The position numbers were made by a program, and so were the translations under genes. This document shows, in pieces, positions 18,912-29,855 of a stretch of DNA of 64,000 nt; within the stretch, counting starts at the first letter, position 1; each line of letters begins with the position of its first letter. Below the pieces are notes generated by a model. The model searched no databases. It had not been told where the DNA came from and saw only the letters and a program-made list of their open reading frames with translations. The DNA lies in IMG/VR virus record IMGVR_UViG_3300003877_000001, positions 62,001 through 126,000 of that record; one strand, written 5' to 3'. This DNA comes from a virus.

Positions 18912-19619
18912 TTATAATAAAAACTGATCAATTGCATCAAGAACTTTTTTATCATTTTCATTTAAATTCACAATTCCATTTCCAGTTTTTAAGAATTTAT
19001 TCTCACCAACTTGCATTTCATTTCTATCAGGAAATAAATATGCACCCGGTGTACTTGGACTAGCAACCAAATCAAAACATATTAATTCAAAATCTTTTTG
19101 AACAATATTTTTACCGTTTGATTCTTTTAATGACCCAACACCACGTGATGATATACCTAATCTAATACCTCTCTTTAAATACTCAACAATTTTATCTCCA
19201 ACCATAGACACAATTCCTTCACGCATATATGCTGGTGATGTTATAATTTCTAATTGTCCATAAAGTATATTTTCTTTCTCTCCTTCACCCCACCATATTT
19301 TTTTTATTAAATGTGATGTATTAAGTAATGATACTACTGATGAATCAGGATGATCTGCTTCAGATATTGCAGAATTGGTATCAACCAATTTTTGATATTC
19401 TTCAACTTGTGGTATTAATACTTCCTTTGGATATATTCTATTATTCTTATTTTCTACTCCCCATTTTTGAAGAATACAATTAATTAATACTGGTTCATTC
19501 GGTTTTACTACAAAACCTTCAGTTATTAAATGTTGATTTAAATCACTCGAAATATAACCAGCATCCGTTTCTATTAATATACCGAAGCCTGTTTCGCCAC
19601 GTTCTAAAATTTTGCTCAT
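18912..19619 (-). CDS. 21: prohead protease gp21 homologue
   Basis: 235 aa serine protease that processes scaffold and capsid. Recognisable blocks: QKWGVENKNNRIYPKEVL, catalytic His in SEADHPDSS, catalytic Ser in RLGISSRGVGS, and FELICFDLVASPSTPGA. The layout is that of the T4 gp21/herpesvirus-type protease. It overlaps its upstream gene by 4 nt (ATGA). Confidence 0.88.
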   Translation of the reverse strand: MSKILERGETGFGILIETDAGYISSDLNQHLITEGFVVKPNEPVLINCILQKWGVENKNNRIYPKEVLIPQVEEYQKLVDTNSAISEADHPDSSVVSLLNTSHLIKKIWWGEGEKENILYGQLEIITSPAYMREGIVSMVGDKIVEYLKRGIRLGISSRGVGSLKESNGKNIVQKDFELICFDLVASPSTPGAYLFPDRNEMQVGENKFLKTGNGIVNLNENDKKVLDAIDQFLL

Positions 19620-20053
19620 ACCTTAATTTTTTTATTATAAATAGTTTCTTGTTGTTTTATTATAAAATTCTTAGCAGTTTTCTTTGATATATATATACTT
19701 ATGAGTTCACAATCTTCAAGTGCTTCAATTATATATCTACTGTTTGGGAGTATTAATTGTGTATTTGGTGTTGTAATAATTACATCATCTTTAAATCTGA
19801 TGTATTTTATTTTTATTGATCCTTTAGTACAAACAATTCTATTAAATACATCATTCGTAATAATATTGGACTTCATACCCTTCTTTAATTTAAAAATATT
19901 GGTAGAGGTCGTATCATTTTCTCCATGATATTTTACATCAACAAGATAATCATTACTTTCATTATTTGTTGTAAGACAACTATTATTTGTTATTTCTTTA
20001 ATTCGATGTTGTATAAAATTATTTGTCTTTTTTAATTCACTAATTTTATCCAT
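19616..20053 (-). CDS. cupin-like hypothetical protein
   Basis: 145 aa. The second half (FKLKKGMKSNI, CTKGSIKIKYI, PNSRYIIEALEDCELISIY) has the strand and turn pattern of a cupin barrel without clear metal ligands. Located in the head-maturation operon between a membrane protein and gp21. Role unknown. Confidence 0.5.
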   Translation of the reverse strand: MDKISELKKTNNFIQHRIKEITNNSCLTTNNESNDYLVDVKYHGENDTTSTNIFKLKKGMKSNIITNDVFNRIVCTKGSIKIKYIRFKDDVIITTPNTQLILPNSRYIIEALEDCELISIYISKKTAKNFIIKQQETIYNKKIKV

Positions 20054-20450
20054 TTCTTTTTTTGTTTATTTCAATTGTTGTTTTAATAGATGTCTCTAAT
20101 GAATCAATTTTATTAATAATTTTTTCGGTATCATTTTCTTTCATTTTTTCACTCATTTCTAATACACTATTTACACCCTTTAAAACTGTTAATGTTTCCT
20201 TTTCAGATTCTCTCCAATGAAGATTTCTCTCATCTTCCTTCACAATACCATCTTTTCTAATTTCATCAATTTTTTTTAAATATGTTTCTTGTATTTTTCT
20301 AAGTTCATTAAATAAAAAAAGAATAATACCAAACAAGATTAATACTAAAGACACCAAAATCGCAAAAATTGTATTCTGTTCTGCTGCTGCCTCAAATCCC
20401 TCTAAATTAATTTGTCCTAATATTGGTAATATGGATAATATAAAATTCAT
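20046..20450 (-). CDS. membrane protein with a coiled-coil tail
   Basis: 134 aa. One strong transmembrane helix (about residues 28-48, IFAILVSLVLILFGIILFLF) is followed by a charged helical tail. First gene of the gp21-22-23 minus-strand run, with a TATATAAATAG late-type box 11 nt upstream. In this position it might initiate prohead assembly on the membrane or act in lysis; both are guesses. Confidence 0.5.
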   Translation of the reverse strand: MNFILSILPILGQINLEGFEAAAEQNTIFAILVSLVLILFGIILFLFNELRKIQETYLKKIDEIRKDGIVKEDERNLHWRESEKETLTVLKGVNSVLEMSEKMKENDTEKIINKIDSLETSIKTTIEINKKRNG

Positions 20451-20460
20451 ATTTATTGTT

Positions 20461-20520
20461 TTATATAAATAGTTTTTAATTCTCTAAACGAATAGGGTTT
20501 TTTTGAAATGACTATTTATA
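20461..20520. promoter_or_regulatory. divergent late-type promoters
   Basis: CTATTTATATAA reads leftward at 20461-20472 and CTATTTATA reads rightward at 20512-20520, serving the gp21 operon and the hub gene respectively. Confidence 0.5.
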
Positions 20521-20537
20521 TTAAATTATAAAACATA

Positions 20538-23500
20538 ATGGCAAACAGCGTTAAATTAATAGATCCTTTAGATTCGGTAACAAAACTACCTAATGGAACT
20601 CCTGAATATGAAAAAATGTTCATGTTCGCAGAATTATTAGGTGAAAGAAGAGAAAGAAGTATACTTACATTAAATGCTAATCAAGGCGGTGTGTCTCTTA
20701 AAACTGCATTAAGTAATACTAATGTTAATATGATGGGTGTTGATTTTAATGAAAATGTAAAAAATTCATCAAAATTTACAACAAAATGGACTGATAGTAC
20801 AAGTCAAAATGAAAAAATTCTCGATGGTTTTGGTGTATCAAAAATAAATGTTAATATTAATTCATCATTTATACCAACGGTAACTATTGAATTTGTTGAT
20901 ATTCGTGGTATGACGTTTTTTAATTTAGGTGAAAAATCACCATATTCATTAATATATGATTTTCCACCACCAATATTTAAAATGACTTTAAAAGGATATT
21001 ATGGTAGAGCATTAGATTATGATTTACATTTAGTTAAACATAAAACAAGATTTGATTCTAAAACAGGTAATTATTATATTACTGTTGATTTTGTTGCAAG
21101 AACATTTGCACCATTAGCAGATATTCCATTTAAATTTGCTGAAATAGTATCATTAATGTCAACAAACACACATCTAGAACCAGATGAAAAGGTTAATGAA
21201 TCTGCAATGCAAGATAATGTGAATCCAATTAATCCAAATCAATTAAATTCTGATCCTAGAGTAGTACCAAGAAATACATATGAATTAGTTCAAAAATTAA
21301 AAAGATTAATGGATGAATTAAAGAAATTAAAAAATACATCAAGAGAATCGAAAAAATTTGATGATGCTAAATTAGGTCTTCAGAATGGTAAAGATGTTAT
21401 TAATACTATGAATCAGTTTAGTGGAAGGGTAGATAGTATATTTCAAAAAAATGCTCATTTAATACTTAAAAATAATGGTACAATACCTGAAAATCAGACA
21501 TCTGATGATGGTGGTGATTTTAGTATTGTGCAACCTGAAAACGTAAGTGTATATGATAGTATTATAAAAGAAGCTACCGATAGTGGTAATAATAGTAAAA
21601 CAGAAGATACTAGAATGTATATGGGTATTCAATATATACCATCTAGAGATGGTAATATTAATGTTCCATTACCTGATGATGCAGCAACTAAAATGAAAGA
21701 TGCTTTACTTAGTTATAGAACAGCCTTATTAGATGAAGGTAAAATATTTTCAAGAAATAATATTGTTGATACTGATATAGGACAACCTATTTTCATTAAA
21801 GATCAAACACCACCAAACGCAACTACTGAAAATGATTATGATCAATACAATGTAATTGACGTAACTGAATTTTATATTAAATTAAGAAAAATTATTAAAG
21901 AAAAACAAGATATTGTTAAAGAATCACAACAAGAATTAGTTGGTGTTGTTAACAATAAAATCGAAGATATACTTGGTTTTAAACCATCAATATATAATAT
22001 ATTTAAAATACTTTGTGATGATATTGATAATTTCTTCAAGGTTTTGGGTGGTGTTAGTAAAAATGCAGAAACACATCATAATAAATTCTTTAATAATATT
22101 ATTGGTGAAATTCAAGAACAAAAAAGTAAAAATGTTACAAAAAAAATATATCCGTTTCCTTTATATGTTAAAGAAGATATTACTTGTGGTGTTACTAGAA
22201 AAGTTCGTAGAATGCCAGAATTTAAAATAGATGAACAATTTCCTGAAGTAGATTTTATTGAAAAATTTATAGATAAAATTATTGCAATTAAAAAAGAAGA
22301 AACAATTGCAGAAATGAGAACTCAAATAGATTCTAATGGTAATAACGAATGGATACCTATAACACCTGCTGATAGTTCTTTATATAAAGACCTTGGGGAT
22401 ATATATCCATCACCATATTCAAAATTAGAGCAAGTTCAAGGACAACCAGACTCTATAACAGCCTTTTATGATAGACTATTAAATAGATTTTATATAGCAT
22501 CACAATTTACATATGGTGATACATTCTATTCAGATGAAAGAAATGCAGCACTTGGTATTGTAGTACCAGTAGGATTAACCGTACCATCATTTGCATGGTT
22601 TGGTGGTGGTGGATTAAAAAGAGATGATTTAATTAAATATATTGCAAATGCTGAAGCAATAAATGTTGGTAATTCAATTATTAGTGATTCAGTATTAAAT
22701 AGTTTAATTGATAAAGCAAAATATGGTGGATTTAAAGGTGATGCTGATTTATTTTATGATACAATAAAAGATATTACCTCATTTAATTCAGTAAATGGTA
22801 TATTTCAAACATTAACCAACGGTGAAACAAAACTATATAGAAATACTGATGATCCAAATTTTGAAGGAATGTCAATACTTGATAACCCACCTAGTACAAA
22901 TATGAATGAAGATACTAATAATCCAATTGGTGGATTTTTAAATGATACTAAAAATACATTTATTGATTGGATGTATAATAATGATCGTTCAAATATTAAA
23001 CAATTTACAAAAGAAAATATACCATATTTTCCTGATTCAGCAGATGATTTTACTGGTAATCTTAATACAATTTATCAAAATAGAATAGATAATTCAATTA
23101 TCAATGATTATACTGATAGTGAAAATTCATTTTTATCATTTCTAGATACCGTAACATTTACAGATGATCAAGAAAAAAGAAAAGGAAATGGTAATTTTGG
23201 ATTTAATTTAGCAACATCACTTGCAAATTATGGAACAGAAATTAGAGATGTTTTAACGGGTGGTTCTTATAATATTAGAACAAATGCTTTTTTATTGTCA
23301 TCAATGTTTGGAAATTCTAGATCATATTTTAGTAAATTACAAATTGATCTAGACGATGATGCTATTACTGTTAATGATTCTTTTCTAACGCCAGCAGTTG
23401 TTGAAGTACCCAATTTTAGTGTTTTATATATGGGGTCATTAATTGAATATAATAATTCAAGTATTCCAGTAAAAAGTGAAATTAATACTCTTCTAGATCA

Positions 23501-25175
23501 AAATTGGTTTAAAGCACTTAGTTTTAATGGACATTATATTAAAATTGATACAAATACTATTAATCAATTATCAGCTAAAGATAGTGCTTCATTTTTAGAT
23601 TTTTTAGATGATTGGATTACGAGAGGGAATGGTGGATATAATGATTATCTTGACTTAATATTAGATATTATGAGTGCTGTTGATGATGCAACAGATTTAG
23701 ATAAAACCGATAATGGTGAAGTATATGATTTCATTAAGGATTATATGATTAAAAAAAATATTGATAATGAAATCACAGATAATATGTTTTTGACAAGATC
23801 AATACTTAATTTTTCTGAATATACTTTTAAAAATATCGATAGTACGCAACCAAATCCAACTAGAAGTTATCAATCTTTATTAGATTCTAATGGTAATGCA
23901 GAAAGAAAAAAAGCAAACGATACTTTTTTTGAAGCATTTTGGCTTAAATTAAGTGAAGTGTTACCAAAAAGAAAAAAAGAATTAACAGAAATAGATAGTG
24001 GGTTTAGAAGTCAAGTTGAAGACGAGGATATTAAAACACAATTATATTATTCATTTAAAAATATATCAGATAAATGGGTATCTGGTATTGATACTGAAAA
24101 AAGAGGATTCCCATTAAATATTAATGATAAAGATAGTTTAATTAGTAAATTTGCATTTGTTGATAGAGCAATGAATCCTATTGGTGATGATGTTGTAATA
24201 AATGTTGATGCAATTATTGAAATGTCACAAGATTACGATTTAAATATGTTCCAAGTATTTTCAAGAATATTATCTTTAAATGGGTTCGAATTCTTTCCAT
24301 TACAAAATTTTATGGTTTTTGATGGTAATAAAGATGATGATAAAAAAACAGGTAATGGTAATGATAGTTGGGAAAATGCATTTAGTATTTTTGAAACAGT
24401 AGAACAACCTGCAACAGCAGCATTTGTATGTATGTATATTGGTGGTACATCATCTACATTAGATAATGTTAATAGTCAATACGATAATGATGGTATACTT
24501 GATTTGGAGGAAGGTGGTTTACCTGATTTTATAAATGTTGGTGAATGTGATGATTCACTAGAAGTTAAGAATGCAGCAAAAAGACCTACAAATCCTAATG
24601 AACCCAAATTTAATTATTCTGAACCTAAAGCATTTAGAGTAAGATTTGGTGAACAAAATCAATCATTTTTTACGGATATTCAATTAGAGGGTAGAGAATT
24701 TCCAGAAACCGCAGACTCGTTAGCTATTTTATCTCGTATTGCAGGTGATGGTAAAACAACAGCACCAGTACCTAAAGGTCAAAATTTATTTAGTCTTTAT
24801 GAAAATAGGGCATATTCTGTTAAGGTAAGTATGTTGGGTAATGTAATGATACAACCAACGCAATATTTTCAATTAGAAAATATACCAATGTATTCTGGTG
24901 CATATATGATTACTGATGTTAAGCATACGGTAAAAGCAAATCATATGACAACAGAATTTGAAGGTGTTAAAATATTAAAATATCCTAATCCATTTGTAAA
25001 AAGTTTTGCAACCATAGTAGGTATTGAAACAGGTAGTGCTGAAGATTTAAGTAGTAATAATGGGAGTGATGATGTGATACTAATGTCATCATCAACATTA
25101 AAAAATGTTAAAGATGTAAACGGTGAACCAAATTATAATAACTCAATGTTTGGATTATCAATAAGCCCAAATTAA
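20538..25175 (+). CDS. large baseplate hub-like structural protein
   Basis: 1545 aa. Residues about 95-200 (FIPTVTIEFVDIRGMTFFNL, IFKMTLKGYYGRALDYDLHL) and the C-terminus (VSMLGNVMIQPTQYFQLENI, GAYMITDVKHTVKANHMTTE) resemble the gp27/VgrG/gpD hub fold, here split by a very long middle region. The next gene is a peptidoglycan hydrolase, as gp5 is partnered with gp27 in T4. Predicted to form the central hub of the baseplate; its size is far above T4 gp27 (391 aa). Confidence 0.65.
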   Translation: MANSVKLIDPLDSVTKLPNGTPEYEKMFMFAELLGERRERSILTLNANQGGVSLKTALSNTNVNMMGVDFNENVKNSSKFTTKWTDSTSQNEKILDGFGVSKINVNINSSFIPTVTIEFVDIRGMTFFNLGEKSPYSLIYDFPPPIFKMTLKGYYGRALDYDLHLVKHKTRFDSKTGNYYITVDFVARTFAPLADIPFKFAEIVSLMSTNTHLEPDEKVNESAMQDNVNPINPNQLNSDPRVVPRNTYELVQKLKRLMDELKKLKNTSRESKKFDDAKLGLQNGKDVINTMNQFSGRVDSIFQKNAHLILKNNGTIPENQTSDDGGDFSIVQPENVSVYDSIIKEATDSGNNSKTEDTRMYMGIQYIPSRDGNINVPLPDDAATKMKDALLSYRTALLDEGKIFSRNNIVDTDIGQPIFIKDQTPPNATTENDYDQYNVIDVTEFYIKLRKIIKEKQDIVKESQQELVGVVNNKIEDILGFKPSIYNIFKILCDDIDNFFKVLGGVSKNAETHHNKFFNNIIGEIQEQKSKNVTKKIYPFPLYVKEDITCGVTRKVRRMPEFKIDEQFPEVDFIEKFIDKIIAIKKEETIAEMRTQIDSNGNNEWIPITPADSSLYKDLGDIYPSPYSKLEQVQGQPDSITAFYDRLLNRFYIASQFTYGDTFYSDERNAALGIVVPVGLTVPSFAWFGGGGLKRDDLIKYIANAEAINVGNSIISDSVLNSLIDKAKYGGFKGDADLFYDTIKDITSFNSVNGIFQTLTNGETKLYRNTDDPNFEGMSILDNPPSTNMNEDTNNPIGGFLNDTKNTFIDWMYNNDRSNIKQFTKENIPYFPDSADDFTGNLNTIYQNRIDNSIINDYTDSENSFLSFLDTVTFTDDQEKRKGNGNFGFNLATSLANYGTEIRDVLTGGSYNIRTNAFLLSSMFGNSRSYFSKLQIDLDDDAITVNDSFLTPAVVEVPNFSVLYMGSLIEYNNSSIPVKSEINTLLDQNWFKALSFNGHYIKIDTNTINQLSAKDSASFLDFLDDWITRGNGGYNDYLDLILDIMSAVDDATDLDKTDNGEVYDFIKDYMIKKNIDNEITDNMFLTRSILNFSEYTFKNIDSTQPNPTRSYQSLLDSNGNAERKKANDTFFEAFWLKLSEVLPKRKKELTEIDSGFRSQVEDEDIKTQLYYSFKNISDKWVSGIDTEKRGFPLNINDKDSLISKFAFVDRAMNPIGDDVVINVDAIIEMSQDYDLNMFQVFSRILSLNGFEFFPLQNFMVFDGNKDDDKKTGNGNDSWENAFSIFETVEQPATAAFVCMYIGGTSSTLDNVNSQYDNDGILDLEEGGLPDFINVGECDDSLEVKNAAKRPTNPNEPKFNYSEPKAFRVRFGEQNQSFFTDIQLEGREFPETADSLAILSRIAGDGKTTAPVPKGQNLFSLYENRAYSVKVSMLGNVMIQPTQYFQLENIPMYSGAYMITDVKHTVKANHMTTEFEGVKILKYPNPFVKSFATIVGIETGSAEDLSSNNGSDDVILMSSSTLKNVKDVNGEPNYNNSMFGLSISPN

Positions 25176-25185
25176 AAAAATAAAT

Positions 25186-26526
25186 ATGCCATATAAAAAA
25201 TTAACAAATACAGGAATACAGTTTATTAAAACAATATGTAAAGGAACTAGTAATAGTTTACTTGTAGGTAAACAATCATATGGATTACCAAATAGTGGTA
25301 ATCCTTCAAGTACTATTTATACTGCTAATCCTACATTAAATGGAGAACCCATTGTTACTAATTTTCAATTAGGAGAGTCCCTAATACAATGGTTTAATTT
25401 TTATGCAGATTTATATGATTTAGATGCTAATATTATTGCAGCACAAGCATATATTGAAAGTAAATATAATTTATGGGCATACTCAAGTACTGGTGCACAA
25501 GGAATTAGTCAATTTTTAAGTGCAACATTATATGATGTTGCTATTGGTGGTTTTGGTGATGCGAGTCATATTAGTATAGAATTTACTGATGATGAAAAAG
25601 ATAAATTAATATTAAATCTAACAAACGGAAAACAACAAAATTCATACGTATATAAAGATTCAAATCCAGCATTACAAACAGCAAAAAACAATAAAATCCC
25701 ATTTTTTCAAAATATTATGGATAATCCTGATTTAATAATTAAAGCACAATGTAGACTTATGGCTGGTATTGGGTATAAAGCAGCATATAACGCAGCTAGT
25801 AGTTTATATGGTTATAATCAAGGATCAAAATATGTAAGATCAACATTTACAGGAACAGCTAAATTAGCTGAAAATAAAAAGGGGTATGATGAAGGAATTA
25901 ATTATATTAAAAGAATATTTAATGTGTTAGGTAATATTAATAAAACAGATCACAAACCACAAGGTATTTGGTTTGGATATGATATTGATTTCACATTTGA
26001 TACTTTTCAAGCAGATGTTGAAACATCTAATATTGATATAGATAATGTTGACAGAACAAAAATATTATCTAAAGATTATGTTTTAGGTGATTTAATTGTA
26101 ACTAGTACAGGAATATTAAATATTCCAAATAAAGCTGAAATTAATAATTTAGAATCATTAGCTAAAAACGTATTACAAAGAATAACAGATGATATTATTG
26201 GTGGTGAAAAGTTAACGGTGAATAGTTCGTTCAGAAATAAACAATTGAATTCTAAGGTTGGTGGGGTTGTTACCAGCCAACATCAAACAGGGGAAGCTGC
26301 TGATGTGCGTATTAGTGCAACAAATAGTAAAGACTTGTTTAAAGTATTTCAAGAAATTGTTGTATCAACAATACCCTATGATCAAATTATCTATGAAAAA
26401 AAGAGTGAAAATATTACATCGATTTGGATACATATTTCTCATAATGCCGCAGGTGTTAATAAAAAACATGCTAAATTGGCAACACTAGGTACTGACGGTA
26501 GTATGAAATATCAAAAATATGTTTAA
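25186..26526 (+). CDS. two-domain tail lysin (SLT transglycosylase + M15 peptidase)
   Basis: 446 aa. Residues about 60-240 form a lytic-transglycosylase domain: AAQAYIESKYN with catalytic Glu91, then STGAQGISQF. Residues about 330-435 form an M15 D-Ala-D-Ala peptidase domain: SSFRNKQLNSKVGG, H366xxxxxxD373 in HQTGEAAD, and WIHIS with H416. It would cut both glycan and peptide. Placed after the hub gene, it is best read as the cell-puncturing lysin of the tail rather than the endolysin. Confidence 0.82.
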   Translation: MPYKKLTNTGIQFIKTICKGTSNSLLVGKQSYGLPNSGNPSSTIYTANPTLNGEPIVTNFQLGESLIQWFNFYADLYDLDANIIAAQAYIESKYNLWAYSSTGAQGISQFLSATLYDVAIGGFGDASHISIEFTDDEKDKLILNLTNGKQQNSYVYKDSNPALQTAKNNKIPFFQNIMDNPDLIIKAQCRLMAGIGYKAAYNAASSLYGYNQGSKYVRSTFTGTAKLAENKKGYDEGINYIKRIFNVLGNINKTDHKPQGIWFGYDIDFTFDTFQADVETSNIDIDNVDRTKILSKDYVLGDLIVTSTGILNIPNKAEINNLESLAKNVLQRITDDIIGGEKLTVNSSFRNKQLNSKVGGVVTSQHQTGEAADVRISATNSKDLFKVFQEIVVSTIPYDQIIYEKKSENITSIWIHISHNAAGVNKKHAKLATLGTDGSMKYQKYV

Positions 26527-27317
26527 ATTAAGTTTTGTTTAAGATTGTATAATAAAATAAGATTTTCATTAACAGTATCAACATTAAAATCCATTTGATT
26601 TAGTTTATCAATACCTTCATTTATTTTATCTTCTACACCGTTTTTTTCACTATGAGTTAAAATGTTTATATTTTCAGTTTTTAAAGATTCAAATAAATCT
26701 TCTTTCTTTTTTGGATCACCATAAATAATATCAATCAACATATTTTTTTCATCTTCATTAAGTGTTTCAAACTTAGTATTAAATTTTTCAATTGCTACTT
26801 CAACAACAGCATCTAAATCAATATTTTCATCAAGTAATTCAAATTTATCTTCAATTTCAGTTCCTTCATTGATGTTTTCTTTTAGATAATTTAATACATT
26901 TGAATATGCATTATGTGATTCATTAATATTATTTGATCCTTTAGCTTTTTCAAAAACCAATGTACTAATTGATTTATATAATAATTTTTTTGATTCAGAT
27001 ATATTAACAGTATCTTCATTAGTAATAAACTCATTTAATTTCTCATGTACATCAATTACTTCTTCTTGAGTAAATGCTTCAAATAATTTTACATTTTCAT
27101 CAATATATTTTGCAGCTAAAACATCATTTTCAATATGTTTATTCTCAATATTTTCTATAATTGAATATTCAAACATTAAAATTGGAGATTCTTTTACTAC
27201 ATTAATAAAATTACTTGCTAATTTTTTTGAGTTGTTAATATTCGATTCATTTAAAAATTCATTACTAACTTTATTCGCTACTATTGTTTTAGCAATACCA
27301 AAATTCTTATCTTCCAT
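26523..27317 (-). CDS. hypothetical helical protein, possibly head-internal
   Basis: 264 aa, acidic and helical, with many N-E-S stretches (FLNESN, NINESH). No recognised family. It has a late-type box (ATATAAATAC at 27331-27340) 14 nt upstream and overlaps the lysin convergently by 4 nt. LxE-like sites suggest a virion or core protein processed by gp21; this is inference. Confidence 0.5.
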   Translation of the reverse strand: MEDKNFGIAKTIVANKVSNEFLNESNINNSKKLASNFINVVKESPILMFEYSIIENIENKHIENDVLAAKYIDENVKLFEAFTQEEVIDVHEKLNEFITNEDTVNISESKKLLYKSISTLVFEKAKGSNNINESHNAYSNVLNYLKENINEGTEIEDKFELLDENIDLDAVVEVAIEKFNTKFETLNEDEKNMLIDIIYGDPKKKEDLFESLKTENINILTHSEKNGVEDKINEGIDKLNQMDFNVDTVNENLILLYNLKQNLI

Positions 27318-27375
27318 AATACATAATTTTATATAAATACTCTCTCTATTATAAAAAAGTATTAAAAATCAATTA

Positions 27376-27385
27376 GTATTTATAG
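27376..27385 (+). promoter_or_regulatory. late-type promoter box
   Basis: GTATTTATAG ends 3 nt before the ATG at 27388. If this is a -10 element, the transcript would be leaderless or use a later start. Confidence 0.45.
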
Positions 27386-27387
27386 AT

Positions 27388-27759
27388 ATGAAATTCATAA
27401 AATTTTATACACCAAACCATTATAATTGTTTTCTAAAAAAATCAGAACAATTTATTGATGATTTCAATGATATTGATAAGTGGGTAAAAACTAGAAACGA
27501 TTCAACAATTGTTAAATGGGTTCGTCTTATTATATTATTTGAAACAAATAATACTGAATATTATGAAGAAATGTCTATATTATTAACACATATAATTAAA
27601 TTTTTTATAATAGAATTAGATATTGACAATAATCAAATCAAACTAAAAAACAGTGAAATATTAAAGATTTTCAAAAAATTTAAAAACATAATATATTTAG
27701 AATACGCATTTAGAAATGGTATTACTGAAATTAAAACACCAAAATATAGTTTATTATAG
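27388..27759 (+). CDS. hypothetical protein
   Basis: 123 aa, helical, lying alone on the plus strand between two minus-strand virion genes. No family recognised. The start is uncertain because the promoter box is almost adjacent. Confidence 0.5.
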   Translation: MKFIKFYTPNHYNCFLKKSEQFIDDFNDIDKWVKTRNDSTIVKWVRLIILFETNNTEYYEEMSILLTHIIKFFIIELDIDNNQIKLKNSEILKIFKKFKNIIYLEYAFRNGITEIKTPKYSLL

Positions 27760-27760
27760 A

Positions 27761-29833
27761 TTATTTCTTTTTAATGTTTTCAACATCTTCAATATTTAAA
27801 TTCATAATATCAACACCTTCAGCAATTTTCTTTTTAGAATCTTTAGTTGGTTTATCGATATCATTTCTTTTACTTTCGAAATTTCTTGTAGATACTTCAT
27901 CTTTATTTGTATTAATAGTATCAGAATTTTCTAACAAAGCATCTATTTCACTAGTCATTTGATCAGCTTTTTCGTTAAGTTTTTTATTTTTAGAATCGTT
28001 TTCTCTTATAATTTTCTTTGTTTCAGCTTTCTTTTGGACTTTTTTATTGTCATTATTTACCATTTCTTCAATAAAATTATCGAATTTAGCACCATATTTT
28101 TTATAATTATCTTCTGAAACTATTGATGGTCGTTTACCGTAACCTATTATAGGTCTTTTATCTCCAAATCCTTGACCTTGACCAATTACTACTGGTAAAT
28201 CATTTGGAGATTGTGGTGCATCCATTCCACCACCATCTGCTGGTGGAATATTCATATCACCACCAGCATCACCAAATTCATCATCCATTCCACCAGCAGT
28301 ATCACCACTAATTGGTAATTCACCAGAACCATATTTATTATCAATATCGGTAAATAATCCAGTTTCTCTAATAACCAGAGGTGAATCTTGAAGTTCTTGA
28401 GATACTGCACGTTCCATTCTTTGCATTTTAAGATCATTAATAATCTCTTTTTCTGACATATTTAATACTAGTTTCTTAGCTTCAGTATGTGACATTGCAG
28501 CAATTCCACCTTCACTTCTAGTAAGTTCAGTATAAACTTGTGCCTTAGATTGTAATAATTCAGTTTGTAAAATATCTTGTTGTGTTGAAGGATTAGTTAA
28601 TGAAAGACTAAAATTACTTAAATCTTCTTTACTAAAACCAAGTAAATAAAGATGAATTATAGCCATTTTATTTAATTCCTGTATAACTGCTTGTTGAATA
28701 CGATTAATCTTCTTAGAGAAACGTATATCCATTTGTGCAAGATTTTTACCATCACCTGCTGATTCTTGAAATCCGAGAAATGGTTTCGGAATTCCTAAAC
28801 CTGTAAATAAATTATCTCTTAGATATTCAATATCTTGTATTTGATCTAAGTTAGAAGCACCGGGTAATGTATCTATACCTGTTTGAACATTGGCATTTCT
28901 TACTGGAATAATATAATCTTCATCATTACCTAAAATATTAAAACGGTAATCAATTTGACCTGTATCACCATGTACTTGTTGTTGCTTTTTAAATCTAGCA
29001 GCTATTTTTTGTGTGTATGATTCAATATCATCTTCATCAATATTACCAACATCAATTTTAAATACTCTTTTTTCACCTGCACGTATAATACGATATGTAA
29101 GCATAGCATCTTCAGCCATAATTAATTGACGGAAAACTCTACGTACTTTGTTTAATGTAGATGAACCATATGGTAAATATTTATCATCACCAAGCAATCT
29201 AAAATGTGCAATTTCAAATAAATTAAATTCATCATTAGTTTCTCTTTGTTTAAACTTAACTGATGCCTTACCATTATGAATACGTTCAATACGTTCCATT
29301 TCATAGTTAACCATTTGCTTCATGAAGGTAATACCTCTTTTCTTCTCACCTAACATATAAACAAAATTATCACCATATTTAACTAAATTTCTAGTCCAAA
29401 ACGGTAAGTTTACGTTTACATTTACAATATCATAAAATAATTCTTCAAGATGATTTTTTATTCTTTCTTTATCTGAATAAATTTTCAACATTTGACCATC
29501 AGAACCAATAGTAGTTGCTTCTTCCATCAATAAATCCAATGAAGATGCTATTATTGGGTAATATTCCATACCTTCATAATCTAAATATGCAGGTAAACGA
29601 GCAGCTTCATATTGCATAGCCTTTTGAAAGCCATGATCAATGGTGCTGAACATTTTATTTTTAAGTGCCTCTTGTTGCTGTAGTTCAAGACCTTTTCTTT
29701 TAATTTCGTCAGGTGAATTACCTCTAATTACAACCTTCTTGTTTTGTAAGGGTTCTACTATATCATACCCAGTCCCATCTAAATTCATCATTGAATTTAA
29801 ATTTTGATATACTGTTTTATTTTGTTTTGCCAT
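27761..29833 (-). CDS. 20: portal protein gp20 homologue
   Basis: 690 aa. ARLPAYLDYEGMEYYPIIAS, KYLPYGSSTLNKVRRVF, YRIIRAGEKRVFKIDVG and NLDQIQDIEYLRDNL are hallmark blocks of T4-like portals, which form the dodecameric DNA entry ring and terminase docking site. Longer than T4 gp20 (524 aa): the last ~170 residues are a Gly/Asp- and Lys-rich tail. Confidence 0.9.
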   Translation of the reverse strand: MAKQNKTVYQNLNSMMNLDGTGYDIVEPLQNKKVVIRGNSPDEIKRKGLELQQQEALKNKMFSTIDHGFQKAMQYEAARLPAYLDYEGMEYYPIIASSLDLLMEEATTIGSDGQMLKIYSDKERIKNHLEELFYDIVNVNVNLPFWTRNLVKYGDNFVYMLGEKKRGITFMKQMVNYEMERIERIHNGKASVKFKQRETNDEFNLFEIAHFRLLGDDKYLPYGSSTLNKVRRVFRQLIMAEDAMLTYRIIRAGEKRVFKIDVGNIDEDDIESYTQKIAARFKKQQQVHGDTGQIDYRFNILGNDEDYIIPVRNANVQTGIDTLPGASNLDQIQDIEYLRDNLFTGLGIPKPFLGFQESAGDGKNLAQMDIRFSKKINRIQQAVIQELNKMAIIHLYLLGFSKEDLSNFSLSLTNPSTQQDILQTELLQSKAQVYTELTRSEGGIAAMSHTEAKKLVLNMSEKEIINDLKMQRMERAVSQELQDSPLVIRETGLFTDIDNKYGSGELPISGDTAGGMDDEFGDAGGDMNIPPADGGGMDAPQSPNDLPVVIGQGQGFGDKRPIIGYGKRPSIVSEDNYKKYGAKFDNFIEEMVNNDNKKVQKKAETKKIIRENDSKNKKLNEKADQMTSEIDALLENSDTINTNKDEVSTRNFESKRNDIDKPTKDSKKKIAEGVDIMNLNIEDVENIKKK

Positions 29834-29855
29834 TATTATAAAAATTTATAATTTA

